Source: Sandaracinobacteroides saxicola (GTDB lineage Bacteria > Pseudomonadota > Alphaproteobacteria > Sphingomonadales > Sphingomonadaceae). Taken from it: a stretch of 64,000 bases of DNA. How positions within the stretch are numbered: position 1 is the first letter of the stretch; the number at the start of each line of letters is the position of its first letter. The notes under the pieces are model-generated. The model was given only the letters and a program-made list of their open reading frames with translations, had not been told where the DNA came from and did not search any database. The stretch spans positions 682,001 through 746,000 of the forward strand of contig NZ_CP059851.1 of NCBI RefSeq assembly GCF_014117445.1, read 5' to 3'. This document shows positions 20,320 to 29,714 of this stretch, one piece after another. The position numbers were made by a program, and so were the translations under genes.

Positions 20320-21297
20320 ATGGAGGTCTCGGCCCGTATCGAAGCGACGATCGAGGGTGCCGATTGCAGTTTTCCGCTGACCGCCGGACGCCTGTTCCGG
20401 ATCGGTCGCCATGCCGACAATGATGTCGTGCTGAAAACCCATGCGGCGTCGCGCCACCATGCCACGATCCAAGGTGATGGCGTGGGCCATTTCCACCTGT
20501 TCGATGCCCGCAGCAGTAACGGCACGCTGCTGAACGGCCGGGTGCTGACCGGCGGCGAGCGGCTGAGGGACGGCGACCTGGTGGAGATCGGCGGGCAGCA
20601 GTTCTGCTTCCGGCAGTCCGCCCTGGAAGTCGGAAAGCGCGACGACTCCGCCTCCGAACATACCCAGTTCCTGGTCTCGCGCGACCTGGTGACGGTGATG
20701 GTGGTGGATATCTGCGATTTCACCGGCCTGTCGCGGCGCATCGGCGAGACGCGCATCGGCGGGTTGGTGAGCGACCTGTTCCGCACCTCGGGCGAGGTGC
20801 TGGACGGCAATGGCTGCTGGGCGAAGAAATATATCGGCGATGCGGTGATGGCGGTGTGGCGCCACCGCGAGCCGGTGCTAGAACCGATGCACCTGGCACT
20901 GTTGCTGCGGATTTTCGCGGAGTTCCTGCTGCTGTCACGCGACCTGGTGGTTCGGCATGCGCTGGGGGAGCCGATCCGCATGCGCATGGCGCTGAACGCC
21001 GGTTATGCCGCCACCGGCAACATGGGCAGCGCCGGCACCGCCGACTTCACCGCGATGGGCGATACGGTGAACAAGGCTTTCCGGCTGGAAGGCGGGGCGA
21101 AGGCGCTGGGCGCCGATGTGCTGATCGCCGCTGACATGATCGGCCTCATCCACCCGCGCCTGCCGGCGGGGTCGATCCCGGACAGCATCGACCTGCCGCT
21201 GAAAGGCTATGACGCACCGGAGCCGGTGCATGTCATGAGCTATGCCCAGGCGGGCGCGCTGGCGCGCGCCATCCTGGCCTCGGGCAGAGGCGATTAA
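20320..21297 (+). CDS. FHA domain-class III adenylate/guanylate cyclase fusion
   Basis: 325-residue soluble cyclase. The N terminus (about 1-105) is a forkhead-associated phosphothreonine-binding domain: RIGRHADNDVVL, SRHHATI and SSNGTLLNG. The cyclase domain (about 125-300) keeps both metal Asp residues (VVDICDFTG and YIGDAVMAVW), the purine-selecting Asp in TADFTAMGD and the transition-state Asn/Arg in VNKAFRLEG, so it should be active, probably making cAMP. I use the ATG at 20320; an in-frame ATG at 20263 would add a Cys-rich leader. Its end overlaps the convergent FYDLN gene by four bases. Expected to link Ser/Thr kinase signalling to cyclic nucleotide production. Confidence 0.88.
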   Translation: MEVSARIEATIEGADCSFPLTAGRLFRIGRHADNDVVLKTHAASRHHATIQGDGVGHFHLFDARSSNGTLLNGRVLTGGERLRDGDLVEIGGQQFCFRQSALEVGKRDDSASEHTQFLVSRDLVTVMVVDICDFTGLSRRIGETRIGGLVSDLFRTSGEVLDGNGCWAKKYIGDAVMAVWRHREPVLEPMHLALLLRIFAEFLLLSRDLVVRHALGEPIRMRMALNAGYAATGNMGSAGTADFTAMGDTVNKAFRLEGGAKALGADVLIAADMIGLIHPRLPAGSIPDSIDLPLKGYDAPEPVHVMSYAQAGALARAILASGRGD

Positions 21298-21614
21298 CGC
21301 TCCTCGTCGTCGTTGTCGCTGACCACCTCGGACAGGTCGTCGTCCCCGCCGATGTCCACGGCATGCTCGTCCGAGGGTTCCTCGTTGTCGGCATCGAGGT
21401 CCAGATCGTCGGTCGACAGGTCGGCGCCTTCGGCGGCCACGGCCTCGGGCTTCGCCGCCTCGAACGGCAGCGTCTGCTTCGATTTCAGGATGGGTTCGGG
21501 CACCCAGGCATGGCCGCAATTGATGCAGGTGACCGGATCGGCCACCGTCAGATCATAGAATCGGGTGCCACATTTCGGGCAGTTGCGCTTGCTGCCCCAT
21601 TCCGCCTTGACCAA
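21294..21614 (-). CDS. TIGR02300 (FYDLN acid) family protein
   Basis: 106 residues. The N-terminal zinc-ribbon-like part has [11 protein letters not shown] and CINCGHAW (about 12-40), with the FYDL motif that names the family. The C terminus is a strongly acidic tail ([16 protein letters not shown]). Function unknown. It starts at a TTG with GGAG seven bases upstream; no ATG is available in frame. Divergent from aroA, the typical alphaproteobacterial neighbour. Confidence 0.9.
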   Translation of the reverse strand: MVKAEWGSKRNCPKCGTRFYDLTVADPVTCINCGHAWVPEPILKSKQTLPFEAAKPEAVAAEGADLSTDDLDLDADNEEPSDEHAVDIGGDDDLSEVVSDNDDEER

Positions 21615-21712
21615 GGTTTCGCTCCAGACATGCGTGGACCGGCCGGGCCCTGCCCGCCGGAAAGAGGGCGCGCCTTGCCATAGGCCGCACCCGCTGTCAA
21701 AGCCTTGCGCCC

Positions 21713-23044
21713 ATGCACGCCGCCCCCCGCCCCCTGACGCTTGCCGCGGACGGTCCGTTGAGCGGGCATGTCCGCGTGCCCGGCGACAAGAGCATTTCGC
21801 ATCGCGCGCTGATGCTGTCCGCGCTGGCGGTCGGCACCAGCCGGGTGTCCGGCCTGCTGGAAGGGGAGGATGTGCTGGCGACGGCGGCGGCGCTCCGCGC
21901 CTGCGGTGCGGGGATTGACCGGCAGGCCGATGGCGACTGGCTGATCGATGGTGTTGGCGTCGGCGGGCTGCTGCAACCGCTGAACGCGCTGGACATGGGC
22001 AACAGCGGCACCTCGACCCGCCTGCTGATGGGGCTGTTCGCCTCGCATGCGCTGACCGTGACCTTCGTGGGCGATGCCTCGCTCAGCCGGCGGCCGATGC
22101 AGCGCGTGATCGATCCGTTGCGGCGGATGGGGGCGGACATCAGCGCCTCGCCGGGCGGGCGGCTGCCGTTGATGCAGCGCGGCCTGTGCCCGGCGATTCC
22201 GATCGTCCATGACCTGCCGGTGGCGTCGGCGCAGGTGAAGTCCGCGGTGCTGCTGGCCGGGCTGAACGCGCCCGGGGCCACCACGGTCATCGAACGCACG
22301 CCGACGCGCGACCACAGCGAGCGCATGCTGGCGGGATTCGGCGCCGAGGTGACGGTGGAGCCGGTGCCGGGCGGCAGCGCCATCACGGTTCGCGGGGGCG
22401 CGGAACTGCGGCCGCGGGATATCGTCGTGCCCGGCGATCCGTCCTCGGCGGCGTTTCCCGCGGTGGCCGCGCTGATCGTCCCGGGCAGCGAGGTGCTGAT
22501 CGAGGGGGTCGGCCTCAATCCGACGCGCGACGGCCTGTATCGCGTACTGGCGATGATGGGGGCGGACATTGCGCGCGAGAATTCCCGCCTGGTGGGCGGC
22601 GAGCCGGTGGCGGACCTGCGGGTGCGGGCGGGTCCCCTGATCGGCATCGAGGTGCCGCCGGAGGTGGCGCCCAGCATGATCGACGAATATCCGATCCTGT
22701 TCGTGGCGGCCGCGCTGGCGAGCGGCCGTACGGTGATGCGCGGCATCGAGGAGCTGCGCGTCAAGGAGAGCGACCGGATCGCGACGATGGCGGCGGGCCT
22801 GCGCGCCTGCGGGGTTGAATGCGAGGAAGTGCCGGACGGGCTGATCGTGACGGGGCGGGATGGCGCGCCGGTGCCGGGCGGCGCGACGGTCGCCTCGATG
22901 CTGGACCATCGGATTGCCATGAGTTTCGCGGTGCTGGGGCTGCGCGCGGATCAGCCGGTCATCGTCGACGATGCCGCGCCCATCGCCACCAGCTTTCCCG
23001 ATTTCCTGCCGTTGATGACCGGTCTGGGCGCCCGCGTCGGCTGA
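21713..23044 (+). CDS. aroA: 3-phosphoshikimate 1-carboxyvinyltransferase (EPSP synthase), class II
   Basis: Shikimate-pathway enzyme joining shikimate-3-phosphate and PEP. 443 residues with [14 protein letters not shown] near the start, [36 protein letters not shown] and RVKESDRI at the expected places. The sequence follows the alphaproteobacterial class II (CP4-like) pattern, but the PEP-site motif reads [11 protein letters not shown], keeping Gly where the glyphosate-tolerant CP4 enzyme has Ala, so tolerance is not predicted. Its 3' end overlaps the convergent epimerase gene by 94 bases. cmk and rpsA, frequent followers of aroA, are absent. Confidence 0.96.
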   Translation: MHAAPRPLTLAADGPLSGHVRVPGDKSISHRALMLSALAVGTSRVSGLLEGEDVLATAAALRACGAGIDRQADGDWLIDGVGVGGLLQPLNALDMGNSGTSTRLLMGLFASHALTVTFVGDASLSRRPMQRVIDPLRRMGADISASPGGRLPLMQRGLCPAIPIVHDLPVASAQVKSAVLLAGLNAPGATTVIERTPTRDHSERMLAGFGAEVTVEPVPGGSAITVRGGAELRPRDIVVPGDPSSAAFPAVAALIVPGSEVLIEGVGLNPTRDGLYRVLAMMGADIARENSRLVGGEPVADLRVRAGPLIGIEVPPEVAPSMIDEYPILFVAAALASGRTVMRGIEELRVKESDRIATMAAGLRACGVECEEVPDGLIVTGRDGAPVPGGATVASMLDHRIAMSFAVLGLRADQPVIVDDAAPIATSFPDFLPLMTGLGARVG

Positions 23045-24210
23045 GCGCGGTGCAGCCAGCGCTCGATGACGGCGGCGATGCGGTGGCTGGCCCGGCCGTC
23101 GCCATAAGGGAAACAGGGGTCGAGCGGGGGCAGCGCGAGGGCGGCGTGCACCGCGCGGATGATGGCGTGGGTATCGGTTCCGACCAGCTGCGCGGCGCCC
23201 ATGTCCACCCCTTCCGGCCGCTCGGTCGCTTCCCGCAGGATCAGCACGCGACGGCCCAGCGCCGGCGCTTCCTCCTGCAGGCCGCCGCTGTCGGTCAGCA
23301 CCAGCGCGGTCTGGCCGATGAGCCAGACAAGCGCGGCATGGTCCTGCGGCGCGCACAGCAGGATGCCGGGGACATGGCCGAGAAGCGCCGTCGTCCGCTG
23401 TTGCACCGCTGGGGTGGGATGGACGGGCACGATCAGCCGGGCGCCGCCGCCGCGGGCAAGGGCGGCGAAGGCGGCGAGAATCGATGACAGGCGTTCGCCC
23501 TGATTCTCGCGGCGGTGGACGGTGGCCAGCAGCCAGGGCGGACCCGGTGTGGCGAGCAGCGGAAAGCGGGCGCGGAGGTCGGCGGCAAGGGCGGCCTGCC
23601 CGGCAAGCATCGCCGAGGTGGCGAGCACGGCATCGATGCCGCTGTTGCCGGTGACATGGATCCGACCGGCGGGAATGCCTTCGGCCCTGAGCGCGGCAGC
23701 CGCCGAGGCGGTGGGCGCGAAGTGCAGGCAGGCGAGCGGCGCGATCAGGCGGCGATGCATTTCCTCGGGAAAGGGGTCGGTCGGGTGCCCGGCGCGCAGG
23801 CCGGCCTCCACATGCGCCAGGGGCAGTTGCGCATAGGTCGCCGCGAGCGCGGCGCCGAAGGCCGAGGTGGTATCGCCCTGCACCAGGGTCAGCCGGGGCG
23901 CGTGTTGCCGGAACAGCGTTGGCAGGTGCGCGACCAGGGCGCCGACCAGGTCCGGCGGGGTGATGCCGGGGCGATGCAGGCCAAGGTCGATATCGGCCTG
24001 CAGGCCGGCCTGTTGCAGCATCGCTGGCGCGAGATGCGGATGCTGGCCGGTGGCGACGATCAGGGTGGGAATGGCGCGGGATCGCAAGGCGGTGACGACC
24101 GGGGCCAGCTTGATCGCTTCGGGACGGGTGCCGAACACGAGCATGACGGGAGCTTGGGCGAGCAGCAGTGACGCTTTCAACCGACCCTTCGATTGAACCA
24201 GCCCAGCCAT
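22951..24210 (-). CDS. wecB: UDP-N-acetylglucosamine 2-epimerase (non-hydrolysing)
   Basis: 419-residue GT-B-fold enzyme making UDP-ManNAc for surface polysaccharides. Signatures: [15 protein letters not shown] at the N terminus, [27 protein letters not shown], and the UDP-binding [15 protein letters not shown] with [11 protein letters not shown]. The ATG at 24210 gives a 22-residue leader; the ATG at 24144 just before LVFGTRPEA is an alternative. The last 31 residues ([13 protein letters not shown]...) run antisense to the aroA 3' end and extend past the usual family end. No other polysaccharide gene is nearby. Confidence 0.92.
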   Translation of the reverse strand: MAGLVQSKGRLKASLLLAQAPVMLVFGTRPEAIKLAPVVTALRSRAIPTLIVATGQHPHLAPAMLQQAGLQADIDLGLHRPGITPPDLVGALVAHLPTLFRQHAPRLTLVQGDTTSAFGAALAATYAQLPLAHVEAGLRAGHPTDPFPEEMHRRLIAPLACLHFAPTASAAAALRAEGIPAGRIHVTGNSGIDAVLATSAMLAGQAALAADLRARFPLLATPGPPWLLATVHRRENQGERLSSILAAFAALARGGGARLIVPVHPTPAVQQRTTALLGHVPGILLCAPQDHAALVWLIGQTALVLTDSGGLQEEAPALGRRVLILREATERPEGVDMGAAQLVGTDTHAIIRAVHAALALPPLDPCFPYGDGRASHRIAAVIERWLHRAQPTRAPRPVINGRKSGKLVAMGAASSTMTG

Positions 24211-24276
24211 CCTAGCGAAGCGGCAGGGCCGGTGCCAGCATAATTGCTGTTTTTGCGAGGCGCTTGCATCTGGGAT

Positions 24277-24303
24277 CGTTGTTGCGTATCAATCGCAGCA
24301 ACG
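24277..24303 (+). promoter_or_regulatory. Fur-box-like inverted repeat upstream of bfd
   Basis: Arms CGTTGTTGCG and CGCAGCAACG (9 of 10 pairs) around TATCAAT. The core TTGCGTATCAATCGCA looks like an alphaproteobacterial Fur/iron-response site. It is 18 bases before the bfd start, a sensible place for iron repression. Confidence 0.45.
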
Positions 24304-24320
24304 AATCGCTGGAGGGCCGT

Positions 24321-24488
24321 TTGATCGTCTGTTCATGCAATGCGCTGCGCGAACGCCAGGTGCGGGAGGTCGGCCGGTCCGGCATTCGCTGCGAGCGTGA
24401 GGCGTATCGCGCGCTCGGTTGCCGGCCGCAGTGTGGGCAGTGCCTGCCGTTCGCCCGGCAATTGCTGCGCGATGAGGCCCGCGGCTGA
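24321..24488 (+). CDS. bfd: Bacterioferritin-associated ferredoxin-like (2Fe-2S) protein
   Basis: 55-residue Bfd-type [2Fe-2S] protein, which helps release iron from bacterioferritin. All four cysteines are in place: CSC near the start (IVCSCNALRE) and CGQC near the end (GCRPQCGQCLPFA). The TTG at 24321 is preferred because GGAGGG (24311-24316) lies four bases before it and homologues begin at this point; an ATG at 24264 would add 19 unrelated residues and cover the Fur-like site. No bacterioferritin gene is in the window. Confidence 0.85.
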   Translation: MIVCSCNALRERQVREVGRSGIRCEREAYRALGCRPQCGQCLPFARQLLRDEARG

Positions 24489-24624
24489 CCCCGTCGGCGC
24501 CCACCTTTTCATTCGTTTTTCTTCCGGCCGTGCTCACCCCGCGTTCAGGCACGCATGAATAGGGGATGGCGATTGGGCGGCCGCTGCGATAGAGCGGCGC
24601 CGATAGCAAGGGCATGACAGGACG

Positions 24625-25956
24625 ATGACAGTGAAATGGGTTGGCGCGGCCTTACTGGCCCTGGTCTCCGCCACCGCGGGTGCGCAGGAGGTGGCGGCGC
24701 TGAGTTCGCCGCGCAATTCGATCATGCAGCTGCCGGAACTGCGGGTGCTGGGCACGATCGATCCCAACGTGCGCAAGGCGACCGCCATCGTCAATGGCGA
24801 TATCATCACCGATACCGACATCGAGCAGCGGTTGAACCTGGTGCTGATCGCCAACCAGGGCAAGGTGGACGCCGAGGAGCGGGAGCGGCTTCGCCTGCAG
24901 GTGATGCGCAACCTGATCGACGAGAAATTGCAGATCCAGGAAGCGGCGACGCATGACGTCAAGGTGTCCGACGCCGAGGTGAACAACGCCTACAACCGCG
25001 TCGCCGCCAATTTCCGCCAGTCGATGGAGGCGTTCGAGGCCTTCCTGCGCGCCGGCGGATCGAGCCCGCAATCGATCAGGCAGCAGATTCGCGGCGAAAT
25101 CGCCTGGTCGCGCCTGTTGCGGAAGCGGGTGGAGCCGTTCATCAATGTGGGCGACGACGAGGTCCAGGGCGTCATCAAGCGGCTGGAGTCGGCGAAGGGC
25201 AAGCAGGAGTATCGCGTCGGCGAAATCTTCCTGTCGGCGACCCCGGAAACCCAGGCCGCGGTGCTGGCCGATGCCGGCCGCATCGTGCAGCAGATCCGTG
25301 GCGGCGCCAGCTTTGTGGCCTATGCCCGGCAATTTTCCGAAAGCTCGACCGCGCCGGTCGGCGGCGACCTGGGCTGGGTGCGCGCGGAACAGCTGTCGCC
25401 GGAGCTGGCGGCGATCGTGCCGAACCTGGCGCGGGGCGCGGTTTCCGACCCCGCCATCGTCAAGGGCGGCGTCACCATCGTCGCGCTCATTGACCAGCGG
25501 CAGGTGCTGTCGGCGGACCCGCTGGACGCGATGCTGTCGTTGAAGCAGCTGTCCATCCCGCTGAAGCCCGACACCAGCGAGGCCGAGGCGCGGGCGATGG
25601 TGACGGATATCCAGGCCAAGACCCAGTCGATGGGCGGCTGCGGCCGGGCCGAAGCGGTCGCGAAGGACATCGGGGCGAGCGTCACTGCCAACGACCAGCT
25701 CCGCATCCGCGACCTGCCGCCGCCGTTGCAGGAAATCCTGAAGACCCTGCCCGTCGGTGGCGCGACGCCGCCGTTCGGTTCGCAGCGGGATGGCCTGCGC
25801 GTGCTGGTGCTGTGCGGCCGCGACGATTCGCAGACGGCATCGAAACTTCCCAGTTTCGATGAGGTTTATGGACAGATGAACGAGGAACGGGTCAGCATGG
25901 CGGCGCGGCGCTATTTGCGCGATCTTCGGCGCGACGCGATCATTGACTATCAGTGA
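24625..25956 (+). CDS. surA: Periplasmic peptidyl-prolyl isomerase/chaperone SurA
   Basis: 443-residue chaperone for outer-membrane proteins. Signal peptide (VKWVGAALLALVSATAGAQ), SurA N-terminal domain (about 50-180, TAIVNGDIITDTDIEQRL, RNLIDEKLQIQEA), and a rotamase-type domain (about 185-290, VGEIFLSATPE, ARQFSESSTAPVGGDLGWV), followed by a second, degenerate PPIase-like region. First of surA-pdxA-rsmA, a conserved operon that normally follows lptD. Confidence 0.94.
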   Translation: MTVKWVGAALLALVSATAGAQEVAALSSPRNSIMQLPELRVLGTIDPNVRKATAIVNGDIITDTDIEQRLNLVLIANQGKVDAEERERLRLQVMRNLIDEKLQIQEAATHDVKVSDAEVNNAYNRVAANFRQSMEAFEAFLRAGGSSPQSIRQQIRGEIAWSRLLRKRVEPFINVGDDEVQGVIKRLESAKGKQEYRVGEIFLSATPETQAAVLADAGRIVQQIRGGASFVAYARQFSESSTAPVGGDLGWVRAEQLSPELAAIVPNLARGAVSDPAIVKGGVTIVALIDQRQVLSADPLDAMLSLKQLSIPLKPDTSEAEARAMVTDIQAKTQSMGGCGRAEAVAKDIGASVTANDQLRIRDLPPPLQEILKTLPVGGATPPFGSQRDGLRVLVLCGRDDSQTASKLPSFDEVYGQMNEERVSMAARRYLRDLRRDAIIDYQ

Positions 25957-25963
25957 CGGCGCG

Positions 25964-26947
25964 ATGAGCGGGGCGCTCGCCGTTTCCCTGGGCGATCCGG
26001 CGGGGGTTGGGCCTGAAATCGTCGCCAAGGCCTGGGCGTTGCGGGAGGCCTATGGCCTGCCGCCCTTCTTCGCCATCGGCGATCGCCGCAGCCTGTCGGC
26101 GGTCAGCAATGTGCCGGTGGAGAGCATCGCCCATCCCGCCGACGCCACGGACATGTTCGCCGCAGCCCTGCCGCTGCTGCAGGTGGACGATCCCGGCGAT
26201 ATCGTTCCCGGGGAACCCAACCTGGCCGGCGCCCGCTGCGCGCTCGATTCGGTGGAACTGGCGGTCGGGCTGGCCCGCAGCGGCGCCGCCGCCGCGCTGG
26301 TGACCGGCCCCGTTGCCAAGGCACAGCTCTACGCCATCGGCTTTGTGCATCCCGGGCAAACGGAATTCATCGCGGAACGCTGCGGCGTGGCGGACGGCAA
26401 TGTGGCGATGATGCTGGCCGGGCCCGGATTGCGCACCGTGCCCGTGACCATCCACCGCGCCCTAGCCGACGTGCCGACAGCCCTGACGGTGGAACTGATC
26501 GTCTCGCGCGCGCGGGCGACGGTGCGCGGCCTGCAGCGCGATTTCGGCATCGCGGAGCCGCGGCTGGCGGTTGCCGGATTGAACCCGCATGCCGGTGAGG
26601 GCGGCGCCATCGGCCGGGAGGAAATCGAGGTGATCGCGCCCGCCATCGCGACGCTGATGGCCGAGGGGATCAATGCCTGGGGGCCATTGGCACCTGACAC
26701 GATGTTCCACGCCGGGGTGCGCGAAACCTATGACGCCGCCATCTGCATGTATCATGACCAGGCGCTGATCCCGCTGAAAACCCTGTATTTCGACGAGGGC
26801 GTCAACGTCAGCCTGGGCCTGCCGATCATCCGCACCGCGCCCGATCATGGCACCGCGTTCAACATCGCCGGGCAGGGCAAGGCCAATCCGCGCGCGATGA
26901 TCGCCGCCATCGCGCTGGCCGGCCAGTGCGTCCGCAACCGGGGGTGA
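25964..26947 (+). CDS. pdxA: 4-hydroxythreonine-4-phosphate dehydrogenase
   Basis: Vitamin B6 biosynthesis enzyme oxidising 4-phosphohydroxy-L-threonine. 327 residues. It has VSLGDPAGVGPEI at the start and metal-binding histidines in GFVHPGQTEF, GLNPHAGEGGAIG and DTMFHAGVRE. The end has CMYHDQALIPLKTL and GTAFNIAGQGKA. The ATG at 25964 lies eight bases after the surA stop and is preferred over a TTG at 25943. Confidence 0.96.
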   Translation: MSGALAVSLGDPAGVGPEIVAKAWALREAYGLPPFFAIGDRRSLSAVSNVPVESIAHPADATDMFAAALPLLQVDDPGDIVPGEPNLAGARCALDSVELAVGLARSGAAAALVTGPVAKAQLYAIGFVHPGQTEFIAERCGVADGNVAMMLAGPGLRTVPVTIHRALADVPTALTVELIVSRARATVRGLQRDFGIAEPRLAVAGLNPHAGEGGAIGREEIEVIAPAIATLMAEGINAWGPLAPDTMFHAGVRETYDAAICMYHDQALIPLKTLYFDEGVNVSLGLPIIRTAPDHGTAFNIAGQGKANPRAMIAAIALAGQCVRNRG

Positions 26948-27774
26948 CCGCCGCGATTGCCGCGCTGCCCCCGATGCGGCAGGTGATCGAGGCGGCGGGA
27001 CTGCGGGCATCAAAGGCGCTGGGGCAGAATTTCCTGCTCGACCTGAACCTGCTGGACAGCATCGTGCGCGCCATGCCCATCCAGCCCGGCGACGCGGTGT
27101 ATGAAGTCGGCCCCGGCCCGGGCGGGCTGACGCGCGCGCTGCTGAAGGCGGGGGCGCGCGTCACCGCCGTGGAGCGCGATGCCCGCGCGCTGCCGATCCT
27201 GGGCGATCTGGCCGCGGTCGCGCCGCTGACCGTGATCGAGGGCGATGCCCTGAAGCAGCAGCCGGCCGCGCTGTTTCCGGGCGGCGCGCACATCGCCGCC
27301 AACCTGCCCTACAACATCGGCACCGCGCTGCTGGTCGGCTGGCTGTCCGAAGCGCAATGGCTGCCCTGGTGGCGCAGCGCGACCCTGATGTTTCAGCGTG
27401 AGGTGGCCGAGCGGATTGTCGCCCTGCCGGGCAGCGCGGCTTATGGCCGGCTGGCGGTGCTGGCGGGATGGCGCAGCCGGGCGCGGATCGTCACCACGCT
27501 GCCGCCCGCCGCCTTCGTGCCGCCGCCCAAGGTGAGCAGTGCCGTGGTGCAGCTGCTGCCCAAAGACCCCGCGGATGGGGTCGCGCCAGGTGATCTGGCG
27601 CGCGTGACGGCTGCGGCCTTCGGCCAGCGCCGCAAGATGCTGCGCGCCGCGATGAAAAGCCTGCCCGGTGGCGTGGAGGCCATCGAAGCGGCGGGGCTGG
27701 ACGGCACGCGCCGCGCGGAAACGCTGGACATCGCGGAGTTCGTCACGCTGACAAAGGCGTGGCAGAAGGGTTAG
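26944..27774 (+). CDS. rsmA: 16S rRNA dimethyladenosine transferase RsmA (KsgA)
   Basis: Dimethylates two adenosines near the 3' end of 16S rRNA. About 276 residues. It has [12 protein letters not shown], the SAM motif [26 protein letters not shown], the catalytic [11 protein letters not shown] and [12 protein letters not shown]. The GTG at 26944 overlaps the pdxA stop as GTGA; another GTG at 26926 is possible but less usual. The stop overlaps convergent cobT by four bases. Confidence 0.95.
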   Translation: MTAAIAALPPMRQVIEAAGLRASKALGQNFLLDLNLLDSIVRAMPIQPGDAVYEVGPGPGGLTRALLKAGARVTAVERDARALPILGDLAAVAPLTVIEGDALKQQPAALFPGGAHIAANLPYNIGTALLVGWLSEAQWLPWWRSATLMFQREVAERIVALPGSAAYGRLAVLAGWRSRARIVTTLPPAAFVPPPKVSSAVVQLLPKDPADGVAPGDLARVTAAAFGQRRKMLRAAMKSLPGGVEAIEAAGLDGTRRAETLDIAEFVTLTKAWQKG

Positions 27775-29618
27775 CGCTTGCCCTTGCGGTCCTCGTCAAA
27801 CAGCGTGGCGAGCTGGTCGACGATGGCGCCGCCCAGCTGCTCGGCATCCATGATGGTGACGGCGCGACGGTAATAGCGCGTGACGTCGTGGCCGATGCCG
27901 ATGGCGATCAGTTCCACGGGCGAGCGGCTTTCGACCCAGCCGATCACCTGGCGCAGGTGGCGTTCGAGATAGCTGCCGCTGTTGACGCTGAGCGTCGAAT
28001 CATCGACTGGTGCGCCATCGGAGATGACCATCAGGATGCGGCGGTCTTCGGGGCGGGCGAGCAGCCGGTTGTGTGCCCAGAGCAGCGCCTCGCCGTCGAT
28101 ATTTTCCTTCAGCAGCCCCTCGCGCATCATCAGGCCCAGGTTGCGGCGGGCGCGGCGCCAAGGGGCGTCGGCGGCCTTGTAAACGATGTGCCTGAGGTCG
28201 TTGAGGCGGCCGGGTTTCGCCGGGCGGCCCTCGGCGAGCCATTTCTCGCGGCTCTGGCCGCCTTTCCAGGCGCGGGTGGTGAAGCCCAGGATTTCGGTTT
28301 TCACGGCGCAGCGTTCCAACGTGCGGGCGAGAATGTCGGCGCTGATCGCGGCGATGCTGATCGGCCGGCCGCGCATCGAGCCGCTGTTGTCGATCAAAAG
28401 CGTGACCACGGTGTCGCGGAAATCGGTGTCGCGTTCGACCTTGTAGCTGAGCGCATGTTCCGGGCTGACGACAACGCGCGTGAGGCGCGCCGGATCGAGC
28501 AGGCCTTCCTCCTGGTCGAAATCCCAGGCGCGGTTCTGCTGCGCCATCAGCCGGCGTTGCAGGCGGTTGGCGAGTTTCGTGACCGCGCCCTGAAGGGTCA
28601 GCAGCTGCTGGTCGAGGTAACCGCGCAGGCGGGTCAGTTCCTCGGCGTCGCACAGATCCTCAGCGGTGACGACCTCGTCGAACGCCGTGGTCCACGGTTT
28701 ATAGTCGAAATCCGGCGGAAGTTTCGATTCGGGCAGGTTGGGGCGCCAGGGCATCATGCCCTCCTGCCCGTCCTCGCCGTCATCCGCTTCGGACACCATC
28801 TCGGTGTCCATCTCGACCTCGCGGGTCTCGCCCTCGCCATCGGCGTCGTCCGATTGTTCGGAGCGGGATTCGACGCTGCTGTCGGCGCTGCTGCCGTCCT
28901 GCTGCTCCTCCTCGCCTTCTTCGCCCGCCTGTTCCTGTTCGGCGTCGTCGCTGTCGTCGGCGTCGGTCGCTTCCTGGTCGGCATCGGGATCGTCGCCCAG
29001 GCCGAGGTCGGAGAGGACGCGGCGGAAGGCGTCGGCGAAGGCACCCTGGTCGGTCATCACCGCGCCCAGGGCATCGAGATGGCCGGCAGCGGCGCTTTCC
29101 ACCCGGTCCCGCACCAGGGCGACGCCGGCGCTGGCGCTGGCGGGTGGGGCCTCGCCGGTCAGGCGTTCGCGCACGATCAGCTGGACGGCGGTGGCGAGCG
29201 GCACTTCGTCAGCGGTGCGGGCGCGGGCGATGGGGTCCGTGCGCATGCGGGTTTCGGTCATGCGGGTGAGATTGGCGGCGACGCCTGCCATGTCGGCGCC
29301 ACCGGCGGCCTCGATGCGCGCCTGTTCGGCGGCATTGAACAGCTCGCGGGCAAGGCCGGGGGCGACATCGGCGGCGGCATGGGCGCGGGCGTCGTGCAGG
29401 CGGCGTTTGAGGGCGAAGCTGTCGGCCCAGCCGCGCGCTTCGGCGACCTGTTCCGCGGACAGGCTGCGGGCGGGTTGCGGCACCCGCGCCTGGGTGCCGT
29501 GGCAGGCGGGTTTGTCGGCGGTGTAGGCGAGTTCGAATTCCGGCGTGCGGCCGAGCGCGCGCATGCCGGCGGCGAGCGCCTGGCGAAAATCTTCGAGCGG
29601 GTTGTCGGGTTGCGCCAT
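27771..29618 (-). CDS. cobT: Aerobic cobaltochelatase subunit CobT
   Basis: 615-residue subunit of the CobNST cobaltochelatase that inserts cobalt into hydrogenobyrinic acid diamide. The N-terminal helical part (about 1-200) is followed by a long acidic linker (about 210-300, rich in [11 protein letters not shown] and similar) and a C-terminal VWA domain with the metal-site motif [13 protein letters not shown] (about 405-417) and [12 protein letters not shown]. The ATG at 29618 starts [12 protein letters not shown], as in homologues. cobS lies 3 kb away on the same strand, separated by an opposite-strand gene; cobN is not present. Confidence 0.94.
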   Translation of the reverse strand: MAQPDNPLEDFRQALAAGMRALGRTPEFELAYTADKPACHGTQARVPQPARSLSAEQVAEARGWADSFALKRRLHDARAHAAADVAPGLARELFNAAEQARIEAAGGADMAGVAANLTRMTETRMRTDPIARARTADEVPLATAVQLIVRERLTGEAPPASASAGVALVRDRVESAAAGHLDALGAVMTDQGAFADAFRRVLSDLGLGDDPDADQEATDADDSDDAEQEQAGEEGEEEQQDGSSADSSVESRSEQSDDADGEGETREVEMDTEMVSEADDGEDGQEGMMPWRPNLPESKLPPDFDYKPWTTAFDEVVTAEDLCDAEELTRLRGYLDQQLLTLQGAVTKLANRLQRRLMAQQNRAWDFDQEEGLLDPARLTRVVVSPEHALSYKVERDTDFRDTVVTLLIDNSGSMRGRPISIAAISADILARTLERCAVKTEILGFTTRAWKGGQSREKWLAEGRPAKPGRLNDLRHIVYKAADAPWRRARRNLGLMMREGLLKENIDGEALLWAHNRLLARPEDRRILMVISDGAPVDDSTLSVNSGSYLERHLRQVIGWVESRSPVELIAIGIGHDVTRYYRRAVTIMDAEQLGGAIVDQLATLFDEDRKGKR

Positions 29619-29714
29619 GGGATGCTCTGTCCAAAGCGGCGGGCGCGCTGTCAATGTGGCAATTGAGATGGGGGGCCCGAAGCGCTACGCAAACGCCAAC
29701 GGGGAGATTCGGGC